DNA of 64,000 nt from Salinispirillum sp. LH 10-3-1 (GTDB lineage: Bacteria > Pseudomonadota > Gammaproteobacteria > Pseudomonadales > Natronospirillaceae), in assembly GCF_030643825.1 (NCBI RefSeq), contig NZ_CP101717.1:1426001-1490000 (forward strand), in the 5' to 3' direction. Positions 20,008 through 30,350 of this stretch are shown in pieces. Within the stretch, counting starts at the first letter, position 1. Every line of letters starts with the position of its first letter. A model generated the notes under the pieces. It was not told the origin of the DNA and did no database searches. It was given only the letters and a program-made list of their open reading frames with translations. A program made the position numbers and the translations under genes.

Positions 20008-21240
20008 CTACAACCTAATCTGCACCCCCATTTCAAATCCGCCATATTGCGTATTTCTCGGTTGAGATCCACCCGGCTCGCCGGGTTCACTAGATGCGTC
20101 ATCGTCTGGGTCATCTGGTATGTCAATGGCATCCCCAGAGCCCCATGTTGCTAGTGGAATCCACTGCTGTACCCATACGTGCAGCTCCGCCGATTGCTGC
20201 GTCGAGCGTGCCCCCAAGCGCACGCCCAGCAAAAGTGCATCCGTAAACGGTAGTGGTTCAAAGTCTTCTACAAAACTGGGAAAGTTTGTAGACGTAGCCG
20301 TAAACTCAACGTTGCTTTGCAACCACGTCAGTTGAAGTCGGCTACCGACATACCGGCCCTGTGTCTCTACCCAAAAAGAGTTCGCTTCGGCATCGGCTTC
20401 CGTACGCAACCGTGCGCGCTGGCCCTCCACATCAAAGTACACCACAGATGAATGCATAAACTGGTGTTGCGAAGCGCCAATGGCTGATAGGGGGTAGGGT
20501 AGGTCAGCCCCTGAATACTGAATGCCAATGACCTGGGCCGCTACCTCGGCGTCTGCCAGTTCAACATCTGCCTCGCTCGATGAAAAGCGGCTTCGTGGCC
20601 ATGCCCGAGATTGCAGCTCAGCCCACAATGTCAGGTCCTCATGGCGAGTCCAGATACTCGCGTTGCCATCGTTACTGTACGCTAGGCGCAGGCCCGACCT
20701 TCCCCATTCATAGTCAAGCTGCCACTCTCGCCATGCAAAGGTAACGTCTTGCGGCTCCTTCGTGGTAGCGTCATTGAGATCAAACAACGACAGGCTATCA
20801 GCTCGAAACCGTTTAATACGGCCCAGTGTAATAAACTGTGCTGAATCACGATGGTAGCCCACCTTCCAACCGCTTCGCCCGGCCATGGCCAACCAACCTG
20901 ATGGTGCATTCACGCCCACCAACGTTTGAGCTTCTTGAGAGCGGTACGAAAGCTCATTGCTTTGCCATTGTCCTACGACGGACGTTTGCCGCAAATCCAG
21001 CTCCCATGCCGGGCTCCACTCGTCATCCAAGCCCAGAAATCGACTTTGCACACGCAGCGTCGAAGAGCTCGAATCGTATTCATTGTCTCGATAAGGCAAG
21101 CCAGTTGTGTATTGGGTGTTCCACATGCCGCGCGCAACAGAAGGCGATAGATCGAGTACGTTTAAATACTCGGAAAGCTCTGAAGACATCGAAGCAGCAG
21201 ACGAAAAACAGGCTATGGCAAGGCCAGCAATTGCGCGCAA
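20008..21240 (-). CDS. Outer-membrane beta-barrel protein of the LP-pair family (copy 3)
   Basis: About 410 residues with a signal peptide (LRAIAGLAIACFSSAASM) and alternating amphipathic strands. Near the end it has VQQWIPL, then an acidic Pro/Gly/Ser loop, then a last strand FEMGVQIRL. That layout copies the barrel at 15675-17024 (YQQLVPL, acidic loop, VIRLSYRF), which I take as homology. I prefer TTG 21240 with GGAG five bases upstream because it gives a compact signal peptide; the frame is open to an ATG at 21345, which would add 35 residues. It is divergent from the TraF-like gene and upstream of the copy 3 lipoprotein. Function unknown. Confidence 0.72.
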   Translation of the reverse strand: MRAIAGLAIACFSSAASMSSELSEYLNVLDLSPSVARGMWNTQYTTGLPYRDNEYDSSSSTLRVQSRFLGLDDEWSPAWELDLRQTSVVGQWQSNELSYRSQEAQTLVGVNAPSGWLAMAGRSGWKVGYHRDSAQFITLGRIKRFRADSLSLFDLNDATTKEPQDVTFAWREWQLDYEWGRSGLRLAYSNDGNASIWTRHEDLTLWAELQSRAWPRSRFSSSEADVELADAEVAAQVIGIQYSGADLPYPLSAIGASQHQFMHSSVVYFDVEGQRARLRTEADAEANSFWVETQGRYVGSRLQLTWLQSNVEFTATSTNFPSFVEDFEPLPFTDALLLGVRLGARSTQQSAELHVWVQQWIPLATWGSGDAIDIPDDPDDDASSEPGEPGGSQPRNTQYGGFEMGVQIRL

Positions 21241-21448
21241 GTTAACTCCGAAAAAGGACTGCCTTAAAACCAAAGAGGATGTACAAGGGCTAATGACTCC
21301 AGAAGCATGCCTGAAACAGGATACGAAAAGAAGTCTCCTGTGCATTCGAACGCTCGCTAAATTAGCGTTTACAAAATTATTTGATCTATCACTGGTAAAA
21401 TCGTATCAGATAGCTATAGTTGAAGCACTATTGTAAAGGAGTGTATGT

Positions 21449-22894
21449 ATGCACCGCGCCCTCGTTAGCGGTCTTTCCGCCGCTGTTTTATGTGGACAAG
21501 CTTTAGCATCTAATCCTCACTACCTCCCCGGAGGGCCCGCAACCACCGCTGGTGGGATGTCTAATGCCAAACTAAGCAGTTCCGGTTACTACAACCCTGC
21601 CGCGACCTACATCAACACCAATACCGCACGTTTTCAATTATTGGATGTGACCGGTGGTCTTGAAATTCGTGGTTTGGGTTCATTGTTGCAGCTGGGTGAT
21701 GACGTTGGCGACAGTGTCGACAGATTCCAAACGCGACTGGATGAATTCCAAGACGAAAATAACGACGACTCCGATGTGAATCTTGTACTCGACGCGATCG
21801 ACGACCTTGAAGCCACATTGGATGTCGGTATTGAGCGACTGCAAGGCCAATTTTCCGCTACCCCTGGCGTACTTTTTTCCTTGCCTTTGCTTCCTCTGCA
21901 ATTGAACACACCTTGGCTGGACGGCCCGTTGACCATCGGTGTCTCGTTGCTGAGTGGAGGGCGTGCAAGCATTCTGCACAGCAAGGTTGAATTCAATATT
22001 GATGAAGACACCATTTCAGACTCTGATTCTGACTTTGAAGCGTCTGAATTCCTGTCCACCGCTTCGTCGTTGTACATGAAAACCGGGCGTGCCTGGAACT
22101 TCAGTGCCGGTTATGCGCAACCGATACCGAATTTTAATGTTCGCGGCGCCGAGTTGATTGTGGGCGGTCGTGGCAACTTGATCATGGCCAACTTGCATAA
22201 GCAGCTGTACCCGCTATCAGAGCTTATTTCAGAAGCCACCAGTGAAGACGGGGACATCGACGCGTATTTTCAGATGATTCAAGATGATGCCTTAGAAGGC
22301 TTGGCCGACGGAGACCTGAGTGCTGCCTTTGGTCTCGACCTTGGCGTCATGCTGCAATGGACAGATGCTCACGTCGGCCTTGCGGTGGCAAACCTCAACG
22401 CGCCTAAAATCCGGTATAACACCATTGGTGTGAATTGTGCACAACTTCCCACCGAGCAGGAGCAGAACGGCTGCTACCATGCCGACTACTTTACCTCCAG
22501 CGGTAAAATCAGCGCTTCGGAGGAGCACGTAATGGCACCTCGGGTGACAGTGGATGCCGGCTATCAGTTGCTGAACAACAACATCGCCTTCGGCGGCTCT
22601 CTGGACTTGGTGCCCGGTACGGATCTCTTCGGTGACCGCAGCCAGAACTTCGGTTTAGCGGTGCTCTTTCAGCCCACCGAGTGGTATTGGCCGCGAGCTC
22701 GGATCGGGTTTGGCAAAGACCTGCAGGATTGGGAACCCACCACCTGGGCTTTGGGCCTGAGCTTTTTCAACGTGTTGCAGATTGACCAGTCCGTAACCGC
22801 AAACTTCAGCGACGTGTTTTCTGATGACTCGGTGGACCAACTTAATGCCCTGCGCGGGTTCAAAACCAACGTAGCTCTGAACGTATCGTTCTGA
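21449..22894 (+). CDS. TraF-like (TraF_2) outer-membrane protein
   Basis: The 481-residue protein has a signal peptide (cut after ALA, residue 24) and then NPHYLPGGPATTAGGMSNAK and YYNPAA, the N-terminal pattern of the TraF_2 family, whose members look like FadL-type barrels. The end ALNVSF is a typical last beta strand. Despite the name there is no conjugation gene nearby, so transfer is not implied. AAAGGAG precedes ATG 21449. The lipoprotein at 22918 follows after 23 bases and is likely cotranscribed, again a barrel plus lipoprotein pair. Confidence 0.78.
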   Translation: MHRALVSGLSAAVLCGQALASNPHYLPGGPATTAGGMSNAKLSSSGYYNPAATYINTNTARFQLLDVTGGLEIRGLGSLLQLGDDVGDSVDRFQTRLDEFQDENNDDSDVNLVLDAIDDLEATLDVGIERLQGQFSATPGVLFSLPLLPLQLNTPWLDGPLTIGVSLLSGGRASILHSKVEFNIDEDTISDSDSDFEASEFLSTASSLYMKTGRAWNFSAGYAQPIPNFNVRGAELIVGGRGNLIMANLHKQLYPLSELISEATSEDGDIDAYFQMIQDDALEGLADGDLSAAFGLDLGVMLQWTDAHVGLAVANLNAPKIRYNTIGVNCAQLPTEQEQNGCYHADYFTSSGKISASEEHVMAPRVTVDAGYQLLNNNIAFGGSLDLVPGTDLFGDRSQNFGLAVLFQPTEWYWPRARIGFGKDLQDWEPTTWALGLSFFNVLQIDQSVTANFSDVFSDDSVDQLNALRGFKTNVALNVSF

Positions 22895-22917
22895 TCAGTC
22901 GATTAAGGAATTAACCA

Positions 22918-24600
22918 ATGAAAGCATTCATTAAAACGCTACCTTTGGCCATCGCGGCAGTGACATTAGTTGCTTGTAATGCCGAACAAGATGGCGGCAA
23001 AAGCCAAGCACAAAACATGAACGGTCAAGCGGTCGATGGTCGCATCGCTAACGGCCTGGTGTGGGTGGATCGTAATGGCAATGGAAAATGGGACTCTGCT
23101 ATTGAGCCGTCCGCTCGCACAGATAGCGAAGGGTTCTTCAGTTTCAACCCTAGAACCAACAGAGATTATTGTGCTTTGCCCAGTACCAGTCTGAGCTATC
23201 GCCATTGCTTGGAATATTCTAGCAACAACAATCAAGCACAGATTATGATTACCGGTGGTATTGATGTTTCTACGGGTGAACGCTTAAAGGCCGCCATGGT
23301 ATTGGGTACCACTCTAGCAGACGCCAGCAATACCAATGGTGACACCATGAAACGCATCTCACCGATCAGTACGCTGTTGAACGCTGTTGACTCATCAAAT
23401 GACCGAGCCCAAATTCTAGACGCCATAGCCGGTTCTGGCGCAACTGAGAGCGAAGTGTTGACGCAGGATTTTTCTGAAGCTAGCACCTCTGAACAGCGTC
23501 GCCTCTTAGCGAATGCCGTTACCGTTGTCTCTCTGCAGAATTTAATAAACAGCGTAAAAGGCAGTGAAGGCAGCAACCAAACCACCGCCCAACGCCAGAC
23601 AGCCATTGCAGCAGAAATTGCCAAACGCATTGCAGAAGTGCCGGGGCTTTTGGACGATCCCGCCGAACTCGATAATTTCCTCGATGAGCAATTGAGCAAT
23701 GTTGATGCGGCTCGGCTCCAGGTAGCTAAAGACAGTGCGCGCGCAGTCCGCACGGCTCTTAAAGCCATTGAGGATGCTGTTATTGCGGATACTGATGATG
23801 CCAAAGCCAAAGTCTCGTCGCTTGTTCGTACCGCCGAGATTGCCTTCCAGCTTGCGCGTCGAGCTGCGGTTGACAATGATGCTGATGCCGCTGTGCGAGT
23901 TCAGGAATTCACTACAGCAGTCGCTCAGAACATCGCAGACCAGTTTGCTACGTTGGGCGCAGATGATGATCTCGATGTGCAAAGTTTCACCAATGCCATT
24001 AAATCTCAGAGCTTGACGGGTGCTGACTTCGCAGCGGCCAAAAACGGTGCGCGACTGCAAGGGCTTCCCGAAGGTGAAGTGTGGGGCGGCAACACCTGGC
24101 GAGTGTTTAGGGTAGATCCCAACTCAGACAGTGGTGACACCGATGATATCGATGTAGACAACACCTATATGGCGATGTTGTTTACCGATTACGCAGGTCA
24201 ACCGGGAACCGGGCAAATATGGGCATGCTTTAACGTAGAATTTGATGACGAGGCGGAAAACGATACGGGCTTCAATCTGAACAAGCAGTTCGTATTCGGC
24301 AGTTGGGACCAGCTTAGCCGTGCCCGCATTGCCATCGAATTGCAGTGGAATCGCTTTTTGCGCGATGGTCAATTGGTCTACGGCGGCTTGCGTGACCCAA
24401 GTGACTCAACAAGTGACGTTTTATACCGCATCAACCACGACGGTGAAGAAGCCAGAAACTTCAACGAAACCATGATACTGGACCCGGAATTAACGGCTAC
24501 GTTAGCTGATTATGGTCCAGGTGGAAGGGGGGCTGGTTCGCCAATCAGTAATGCCGGTTGTCAAAGTATCCACAATATGTTGTTTCCATCCGATACGTGA
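22918..24600 (+). CDS. Lipoprotein downstream of TraF-like OMP
   Basis: The 560-residue protein has a lipobox (TLVAC, Cys20; +2 Asn). Residues 38-75 (DGRIANGLVWVDRNGNGKWD) carry a D-x-N-x-N-G loop like calcium-binding or SdrD-B-type surface domains. The middle (about 150-360) is helical and Ala-rich, and the C-terminal part has several Cys and Trp residues. I recognise no full-length family. AAGGAA precedes the ATG. It should be cotranscribed with the TraF-like gene and ends at a strong terminator. Confidence 0.8.
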   Translation: MKAFIKTLPLAIAAVTLVACNAEQDGGKSQAQNMNGQAVDGRIANGLVWVDRNGNGKWDSAIEPSARTDSEGFFSFNPRTNRDYCALPSTSLSYRHCLEYSSNNNQAQIMITGGIDVSTGERLKAAMVLGTTLADASNTNGDTMKRISPISTLLNAVDSSNDRAQILDAIAGSGATESEVLTQDFSEASTSEQRRLLANAVTVVSLQNLINSVKGSEGSNQTTAQRQTAIAAEIAKRIAEVPGLLDDPAELDNFLDEQLSNVDAARLQVAKDSARAVRTALKAIEDAVIADTDDAKAKVSSLVRTAEIAFQLARRAAVDNDADAAVRVQEFTTAVAQNIADQFATLGADDDLDVQSFTNAIKSQSLTGADFAAAKNGARLQGLPEGEVWGGNTWRVFRVDPNSDSGDTDDIDVDNTYMAMLFTDYAGQPGTGQIWACFNVEFDDEAENDTGFNLNKQFVFGSWDQLSRARIAIELQWNRFLRDGQLVYGGLRDPSDSTSDVLYRINHDGEEARNFNETMILDPELTATLADYGPGGRGAGSPISNAGCQSIHNMLFPSDT

Positions 24601-24613
24601 TTTCATGATCGGT

Positions 24614-24648
24614 TAAAAAAGAAAGGCGACCAGATGGTCGCCTTTTTT
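24614..24648. terminator. Bidirectional terminator between convergent lipoprotein genes
   Basis: An A-rich arm, then AGGCGACCA, GA loop, TGGTCGCCT and six T. It can end the plus-strand lipoprotein gene and the minus-strand giant lipoprotein operon. Confidence 0.92.
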
Positions 24649-24683
24649 GTTTGTCAGCACCGCACACATTGGCCGCTAACGAT

Positions 24684-27600
24684 CTAATAAACCATCGGTA
24701 TTCTAACAAACTGTGGACGCCATCCGCCGTTGGCGAAACTGTCTAGTAGCACAGTAGCGTGACCGTATTCATCAATGGCGACATCAGCCACTCGGGCTGC
24801 ATCAGCATGAGTAAGCTGGTTGCCCGTCCAGCGGTGAGTCTCAATACCCGAAGCATTTAAGCGCACTAAAATAGGCGAACTGCCGTCCGTGTGCCCTCCA
24901 ATAAACACGCCGCCATCCGGTGCAATCCGCATGACGGATGGTTCATACACATCACTCGACACCCACCCCCAATAACCCGCCTGGTCTTCGCCCCAGTTCG
25001 TCGTTAAATCGCCATCGGAGTCCAGCCTTACAATACGTGCGCTCTTGTTATCTACTCGCTCGTCAAGCACAAACACATGTCCAGTGGCGTCGGTTGCCAG
25101 TTGCACAGCATGCACGTGGTTATTCGATGCAGGGGCAATGGTCCAGTTCGGACTGTCTGTCTCGAACTGCTCGTACTTGCCGACCCACCAAAAAACATCA
25201 GGAGAGGTTTGTTGCATCGCGACCCATATATCACCTTGGCCGTCTTCCAGAGAGTAAACAGGGAATTGAGGCTGACCGTTGGCAAAATTTCCAGGATTTA
25301 GAGGCCAATAATTCGCTGCCTGTGCACCTTCATAGGGCAGCGGCACAACGTCACCTTCGCGATTAAAGCCAATGATAAAATGCTCTGGCCCGAAACCACC
25401 ATGCTTGGTGACCGACACCAAAAGCCTATCATTCACAAAAGGCGATACGGAATGAATTTCACTGGTGTCGCCAGAGCTAGCATTCAGCAGAACACTAAAT
25501 TCAGAGATGGAATTGGGCGCATCATTCCCTGCATTGAGGCCATTAACATCTTCCAAGAAAAATTGTCCCATCTCAACGCGATTATTATCGTTGCCAATAA
25601 TGTTGTCGCCATTCACAAATAACAGAAGTTGGTTGCGCTCTGTGGGTATCAAACGCTGAGCTAACACGTTCTGCATTGCTGCGGTGCCAAAATCGCGCGG
25701 CGCACAGTTCTCAACACAGCCAAATCCAGTTATCGCATTGCCGTTATAGTCTAAGCCCCACAACACCGCGCTTCGTACAGGAGACTCGATGTAGCTCAAC
25801 CAGTCTGCTGCCAAATACATTTGGCCACTGGGCGTCACTGCGATACTGGTGGCCTCATCGCCAAAAACGCCACCAAAAACCGTCGTGCCTGCATTGGTTT
25901 TGGTGGTATCCACGAAGCCGTTTGGAAGTAGCGCCGTTACCCCAAAGCTTTGTGAACTCTCCCAAACGGTATAAAGCGAACCACCTTGAAATACCATTGA
26001 CAAGATGCTGTTAGCGCCCTGAGCCCGATCTGACATGGGGGCAATGCCTTGATTACCCCAACTAGGTACTAAGTTGCCATCGGAATCCAATTGAGCAACG
26101 GCAACAGCAACAGGTTCAGCAAAAGGATTTTGCGGGTCGTAAGCCGGCATGACACTCAATGCAACAAATAGGGCATTATCTTCATTCGACTCAATCCATC
26201 GGTTATCCCGAGAGTAATCTTCGCTGGCGTAGGAGTAGCCCTCGAGTACGACGGAACCGGAAATTCCAAACGATAGGTCGAGCGCGCCAGGGTCGGCTCC
26301 AGTGAGAGCAATCTTGGAAATAACCACCTCATGCCCATCATCGATATCGATGCCGTTGCTATAAATGTACAAATGTTCTTGGCCATTTAGGGTAACAAGG
26401 CTCATGGCTTTTACGAATAAATCAGAGTTTGCGGAAGACGGTAGTACAACTTTGCCTGCCGTACCAAACGTAGAGTCCAAAGTGCCGGTATTATTGAACT
26501 TCAGCAGAACGTCGTTGCTGGCCTCTAGTAGCACATAAATATTGTCATTGCTGTCGACTTCCAACCCCATGACATAAGAGGAGAATTCATCGGTAGATAT
26601 GGCCCAGTCCATACTGGTGGCGCTGACCTCCCCATTGCCGGCTGGTGACAGGGCATAGCGGTCTAGTACTAGGTCACTGCTGAAACCAGCAATGACAAAC
26701 CCATTCCCGTCATCAATCGACCTTAACCACCATGAGTTACCGCTAATAGTTTTAGTCCCAAATGATGCATCTAGCTCGCCTTGCTGGGTTATACGCTTAA
26801 TCACATAATCACCGTCGCTATAGCCCGCAACAATCACTCCCCCGAAAGAATCAGGCAAGATGGCATCTATCGCATCGCCACCCAACACAGATATCTCACT
26901 GAAGAGACTGCCACGCCCCTTGCCACGCACCCATCGCTCACCCGCTTCTAATTGTGCAATATGCCAGCCACCTTCCGTGAACCCTACATACAGCGAGTTA
27001 TCTTTCCATACTGCACCGGCAAAACTGCGGAAAGAATCTGTCGAGTCGTTATAACGCTCCTGAATGCATCCATTGTTCAGCGCGGGAAACTCATCTATTG
27101 CATAGGGGTAAACGACTTGTGGACGCCGTGCACCCGCTTCAGATGGGTGGTTGTGCAAGGCCAAAAAGCGCTTACCAACAGGATTGCCCACAGAACGCAC
27201 GCTGGCGAGCAAAGCCTGAGTGTTAGGGAATCCTGTTATGGTTTTTTCGGTATTGCTCGGACCACCGAAATCGGGGTCTAACGAACCGTCCTCAAGGAAA
27301 CGCCTGAAGTACACGCTCGTGTTGCGTGAGTAAAGTTCGTAGACCTCGTTATTTCGTCCGTGCAGCAAGCCCATAGCACGATGCTCAGTTGCTGCGGTTG
27401 GCGCATTCACGCCATAGAACCCTGCGGGAGAGTTATTTTCATTGCGATTCAGGTCAATACCCACATGGTATTTTTTCCGGTTCGTACCCTCCGTGTCCGC
27501 CATACCAGAGAACCAGAGAAGTCCGGCCTCGGTAATGACATGGTGTTCTATGTTCGGGTAATGCGATATGGGAGTGAGTGGGTCACCCGAAGAACCCGAC

Positions 27601-30314
27601 AATGGGATTATTTTACCGGAAGGTGCCAAGTCGTTGTCTACTTGCCATGAAGACTCGGTTGAATAGCGGACGATGGCTAATTGGTCTGCGGCAGTACTGA
27701 ATTCTTGTGATACCACCATGATTTGGGTGCCACCAGGCACCGGCGCCATAATACGCACACGTTGGTTGCTGCCAGAAAACAACGGGTTATCAAAGTCAGG
27801 TACTGTATCGGTTGTGGTCTGGGTAATCGAAAAACTGGCTGGCCGTAATCGAACCACGTCACCGTCTACTTCGCGTGTAACCCTATTACGAGCAACCAAA
27901 ACTTCGTTGGGGTTTTTAACAGTGATCGCGCCAATTTCCTTGTCATCCCCCGTGCTCTCATTCAGCCAAGGCACAAAAACATCGGTCGAGACTTCTGTGT
28001 TAAAGCGATGGCTCAGCGAGCCGTCAGGCGTCATACGGAACATAAAAGCTGCGAGCCACGTGATACTCTGAGCCTCGTCTTCAAATTCAACATAGCCGCC
28101 GACCAACCAATCATTGCCTATCGGCTGTACTACTTGAACACGTGGCTCAGCACGCGTTACGGTGCGTCCAGAAAGCGAGGAATTACCAAAGGGTATGAGC
28201 GCTATACCATCGTTACCAAAACTGCTGTCACTTACGCCAAAAGCATCCAAACGTGCAATGTATAGCTCAGCAATATCCGCTTGCGCAGGTGTTGTAGCAG
28301 GGCCAAAAGCCAAAATCCCGCCTCGGCTATCGGGCACAACAAGGTCAATATTTTCAGTGTTTGCAATACTGAATTCGGGCACGGCTGCAGTGGCGTTAAA
28401 CGCAGGTTTCGCCGTTATATTGTAGGGGCCAAAGGGCTCAACGCGACCATCACCATAGTTTACTTCGAATTCAATACCGGTGTAATTCGCCGCGCTTGGG
28501 TTGTTTATTGTCGCTATATTGTCGGACAACAACAGGCTTAACCCACCTGAGTTGGTCACGGATAGTTGAGCACCATTAGCCGTTAAACTAGCAGGGACTA
28601 CAGACCACGCTGTTGAGCGGTCTGCGACCACTTGCGAGGGGACAAACAGACAAGCCTGAGCTGACTCATCATTAATACGACGAATATCTATAGATAAGGT
28701 GGCGTCGGCCGTTGCAAACCCATTGTTGACGGTGTAAGTCACCATGACCATGTTGTCTGTACTGGCAGGGCTGTAGGCAAATGAACCGTCAGAGTTTAAA
28801 GACAAGGTGCCACTGCCTTGAGTGATCACATGCCCCGAAACGGTTAAAGCCAGGCCTTGAGGGTCGGTATCGTTGGCCAGAACACCTTGGGCAGCGGGTA
28901 TCTCGATGTCCGAGAATCCGTCCCAAAGCCAAGAATAACTATTGTCGACCGGCAATGGCGACCCATAGACTGTAATGGTACCGTCTTCGCTGGTGCTATT
29001 ACCTACGGCATCGGTTGCCATTACTTGGGCGTTCCAATCACCAAGGGCGAGGTCAAGTGGTGTAACGTCAAAAGACCAAGAGCCGTTGAGCATATCTGAA
29101 AGCATATGCGCACCAGGGCCGTCTACTTCCGTTAGGGTCAGCTCAATGGTTGATAACTTGCTTACGGAGCCCTCAATAAAGGAGCTAGTATCGGATACCC
29201 ACGTGGTATCAAGGGTCACACTGGGTGGCGTGGTATCCACCCATATATCCTGAAACTCTACCAGAGTGACCCCATAGATAGTCACTAGGGTGACCTCTAA
29301 AGCGTCTTCATAGAAGTCGTCGCTGGGCAGGGGCCATTCAAGTAAGCTGGCTGCCCACGCGAAGTCCGAAGTAATCACCATGAAAGCCCCAGAGATCTCA
29401 TTCACAGTGTCGGGGAACAGCCGAACCGTCAGCGATTCGATGTCGTCGGCTTGTAGATTGGTAGTGCCATTTACCGTGAGGGATAGATAGCCTTGAGCGT
29501 TCACCACAATCGGGTTGATGGTCAGTTCAGGGGCTGGTAGTCCGATCTGACTGACCGAGCTGTGAGCAACTTCGCCGCTGCTGTTCAGGCCCGTAACCCA
29601 GAACGTAAACTCAGATGTCGACAGATCGACTACAGCCTCAAGGCCATCCGAGACGGTAAAAAACCAGCGGTCAGCGCTCGCCGATTGCGCGGATTGCCGG
29701 TCTGGATAATGGCCTGCAACAACATACAACCGATAGTGCTGTATGCCTGCCAGTTCCTCCCACCCAACGGTCAACGTACTGCCACTGAAAGAGGATGCAC
29801 TCAATTCAATGGTAAGCGGTTCCCAAGTCAGATCTACCGTCGCCACAACCTGCGCCTGATCTTCAGTGTTCTTAACCACTAGGTTGACAGTAAAGGCTTC
29901 GCCTTCAGGCAAATTGAGCGTGCGTGGGTCTAGGCCGGACACCCAGCCGGTAACAAGGTTGGCGCCGCAACTATTGGCACACAGGGAAAAAGTACCGACA
30001 GAGAGCTCGTCAGCATCCAGAATATCCAGATACAGTTGCGCAATCAGCAACGACTCAGAGGCCGCCTGTATGCGGAAGCGCCAATTGTTGGTCGTGGCAT
30101 TATTTTCGTCGGCATCAACATACAAGAAAGCCCCGGACAACCCCAGATTCTCGTCTGGGTCTGTCAGAGAAAAATTGCGCGGCGACTCTGTCAGCACCAG
30201 CGCACCGGTAGCACCGTCGCCCGACGCCTCTAGGTTATCAGAGGCTGGCGTGCATCCTGCCAAAGCCAAAAGGGCAGCAAGGATGAGTGTGATTACTCTT
30301 AATGTATTAGCCAT
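24684..30314 (-). CDS. Giant lipoprotein with Ig-like, cadherin-like and delta-60 repeats
   Basis: The 1876-residue protein starts with a lipobox (ALAGC, Cys21). Residues about 50-150 hold NWRFRI, a CxxxCG pair and GWVSGL, shared with the next gene. A bacterial Ig-like domain follows (about 365-460), then a cadherin-like domain (GVLANDTDPQGLALT, about 465-550). From about 640 to the end there are propeller-type repeats of the delta-60 class, such as GVSDSSFGNDGIA, GELDASFGT, GTLDSTFGTAGKV and GALDLSFGISGSV. The gene is last in a four-gene operon, 36 bases after its paralogue. It is presumably displayed at the cell surface; ligand unknown. Confidence 0.88.
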   Translation of the reverse strand: MANTLRVITLILAALLALAGCTPASDNLEASGDGATGALVLTESPRNFSLTDPDENLGLSGAFLYVDADENNATTNNWRFRIQAASESLLIAQLYLDILDADELSVGTFSLCANSCGANLVTGWVSGLDPRTLNLPEGEAFTVNLVVKNTEDQAQVVATVDLTWEPLTIELSASSFSGSTLTVGWEELAGIQHYRLYVVAGHYPDRQSAQSASADRWFFTVSDGLEAVVDLSTSEFTFWVTGLNSSGEVAHSSVSQIGLPAPELTINPIVVNAQGYLSLTVNGTTNLQADDIESLTVRLFPDTVNEISGAFMVITSDFAWAASLLEWPLPSDDFYEDALEVTLVTIYGVTLVEFQDIWVDTTPPSVTLDTTWVSDTSSFIEGSVSKLSTIELTLTEVDGPGAHMLSDMLNGSWSFDVTPLDLALGDWNAQVMATDAVGNSTSEDGTITVYGSPLPVDNSYSWLWDGFSDIEIPAAQGVLANDTDPQGLALTVSGHVITQGSGTLSLNSDGSFAYSPASTDNMVMVTYTVNNGFATADATLSIDIRRINDESAQACLFVPSQVVADRSTAWSVVPASLTANGAQLSVTNSGGLSLLLSDNIATINNPSAANYTGIEFEVNYGDGRVEPFGPYNITAKPAFNATAAVPEFSIANTENIDLVVPDSRGGILAFGPATTPAQADIAELYIARLDAFGVSDSSFGNDGIALIPFGNSSLSGRTVTRAEPRVQVVQPIGNDWLVGGYVEFEDEAQSITWLAAFMFRMTPDGSLSHRFNTEVSTDVFVPWLNESTGDDKEIGAITVKNPNEVLVARNRVTREVDGDVVRLRPASFSITQTTTDTVPDFDNPLFSGSNQRVRIMAPVPGGTQIMVVSQEFSTAADQLAIVRYSTESSWQVDNDLAPSGKIIPLSGSSGDPLTPISHYPNIEHHVITEAGLLWFSGMADTEGTNRKKYHVGIDLNRNENNSPAGFYGVNAPTAATEHRAMGLLHGRNNEVYELYSRNTSVYFRRFLEDGSLDPDFGGPSNTEKTITGFPNTQALLASVRSVGNPVGKRFLALHNHPSEAGARRPQVVYPYAIDEFPALNNGCIQERYNDSTDSFRSFAGAVWKDNSLYVGFTEGGWHIAQLEAGERWVRGKGRGSLFSEISVLGGDAIDAILPDSFGGVIVAGYSDGDYVIKRITQQGELDASFGTKTISGNSWWLRSIDDGNGFVIAGFSSDLVLDRYALSPAGNGEVSATSMDWAISTDEFSSYVMGLEVDSNDNIYVLLEASNDVLLKFNNTGTLDSTFGTAGKVVLPSSANSDLFVKAMSLVTLNGQEHLYIYSNGIDIDDGHEVVISKIALTGADPGALDLSFGISGSVVLEGYSYASEDYSRDNRWIESNEDNALFVALSVMPAYDPQNPFAEPVAVAVAQLDSDGNLVPSWGNQGIAPMSDRAQGANSILSMVFQGGSLYTVWESSQSFGVTALLPNGFVDTTKTNAGTTVFGGVFGDEATSIAVTPSGQMYLAADWLSYIESPVRSAVLWGLDYNGNAITGFGCVENCAPRDFGTAAMQNVLAQRLIPTERNQLLLFVNGDNIIGNDNNRVEMGQFFLEDVNGLNAGNDAPNSISEFSVLLNASSGDTSEIHSVSPFVNDRLLVSVTKHGGFGPEHFIIGFNREGDVVPLPYEGAQAANYWPLNPGNFANGQPQFPVYSLEDGQGDIWVAMQQTSPDVFWWVGKYEQFETDSPNWTIAPASNNHVHAVQLATDATGHVFVLDERVDNKSARIVRLDSDGDLTTNWGEDQAGYWGWVSSDVYEPSVMRIAPDGGVFIGGHTDGSSPILVRLNASGIETHRWTGNQLTHADAARVADVAIDEYGHATVLLDSFANGGWRPQFVRIPMVY

Positions 30315-30350
30315 GAAACGCCCATCACAATACCATTAAGATGGCCCATA

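Noticed and set aside
21449..22894. Conjugation system, suggested by a TraF-like name
   Set aside because: No relaxase, coupling protein or type IV secretion gene is present; the TraF_2 family is widespread in chromosomes.
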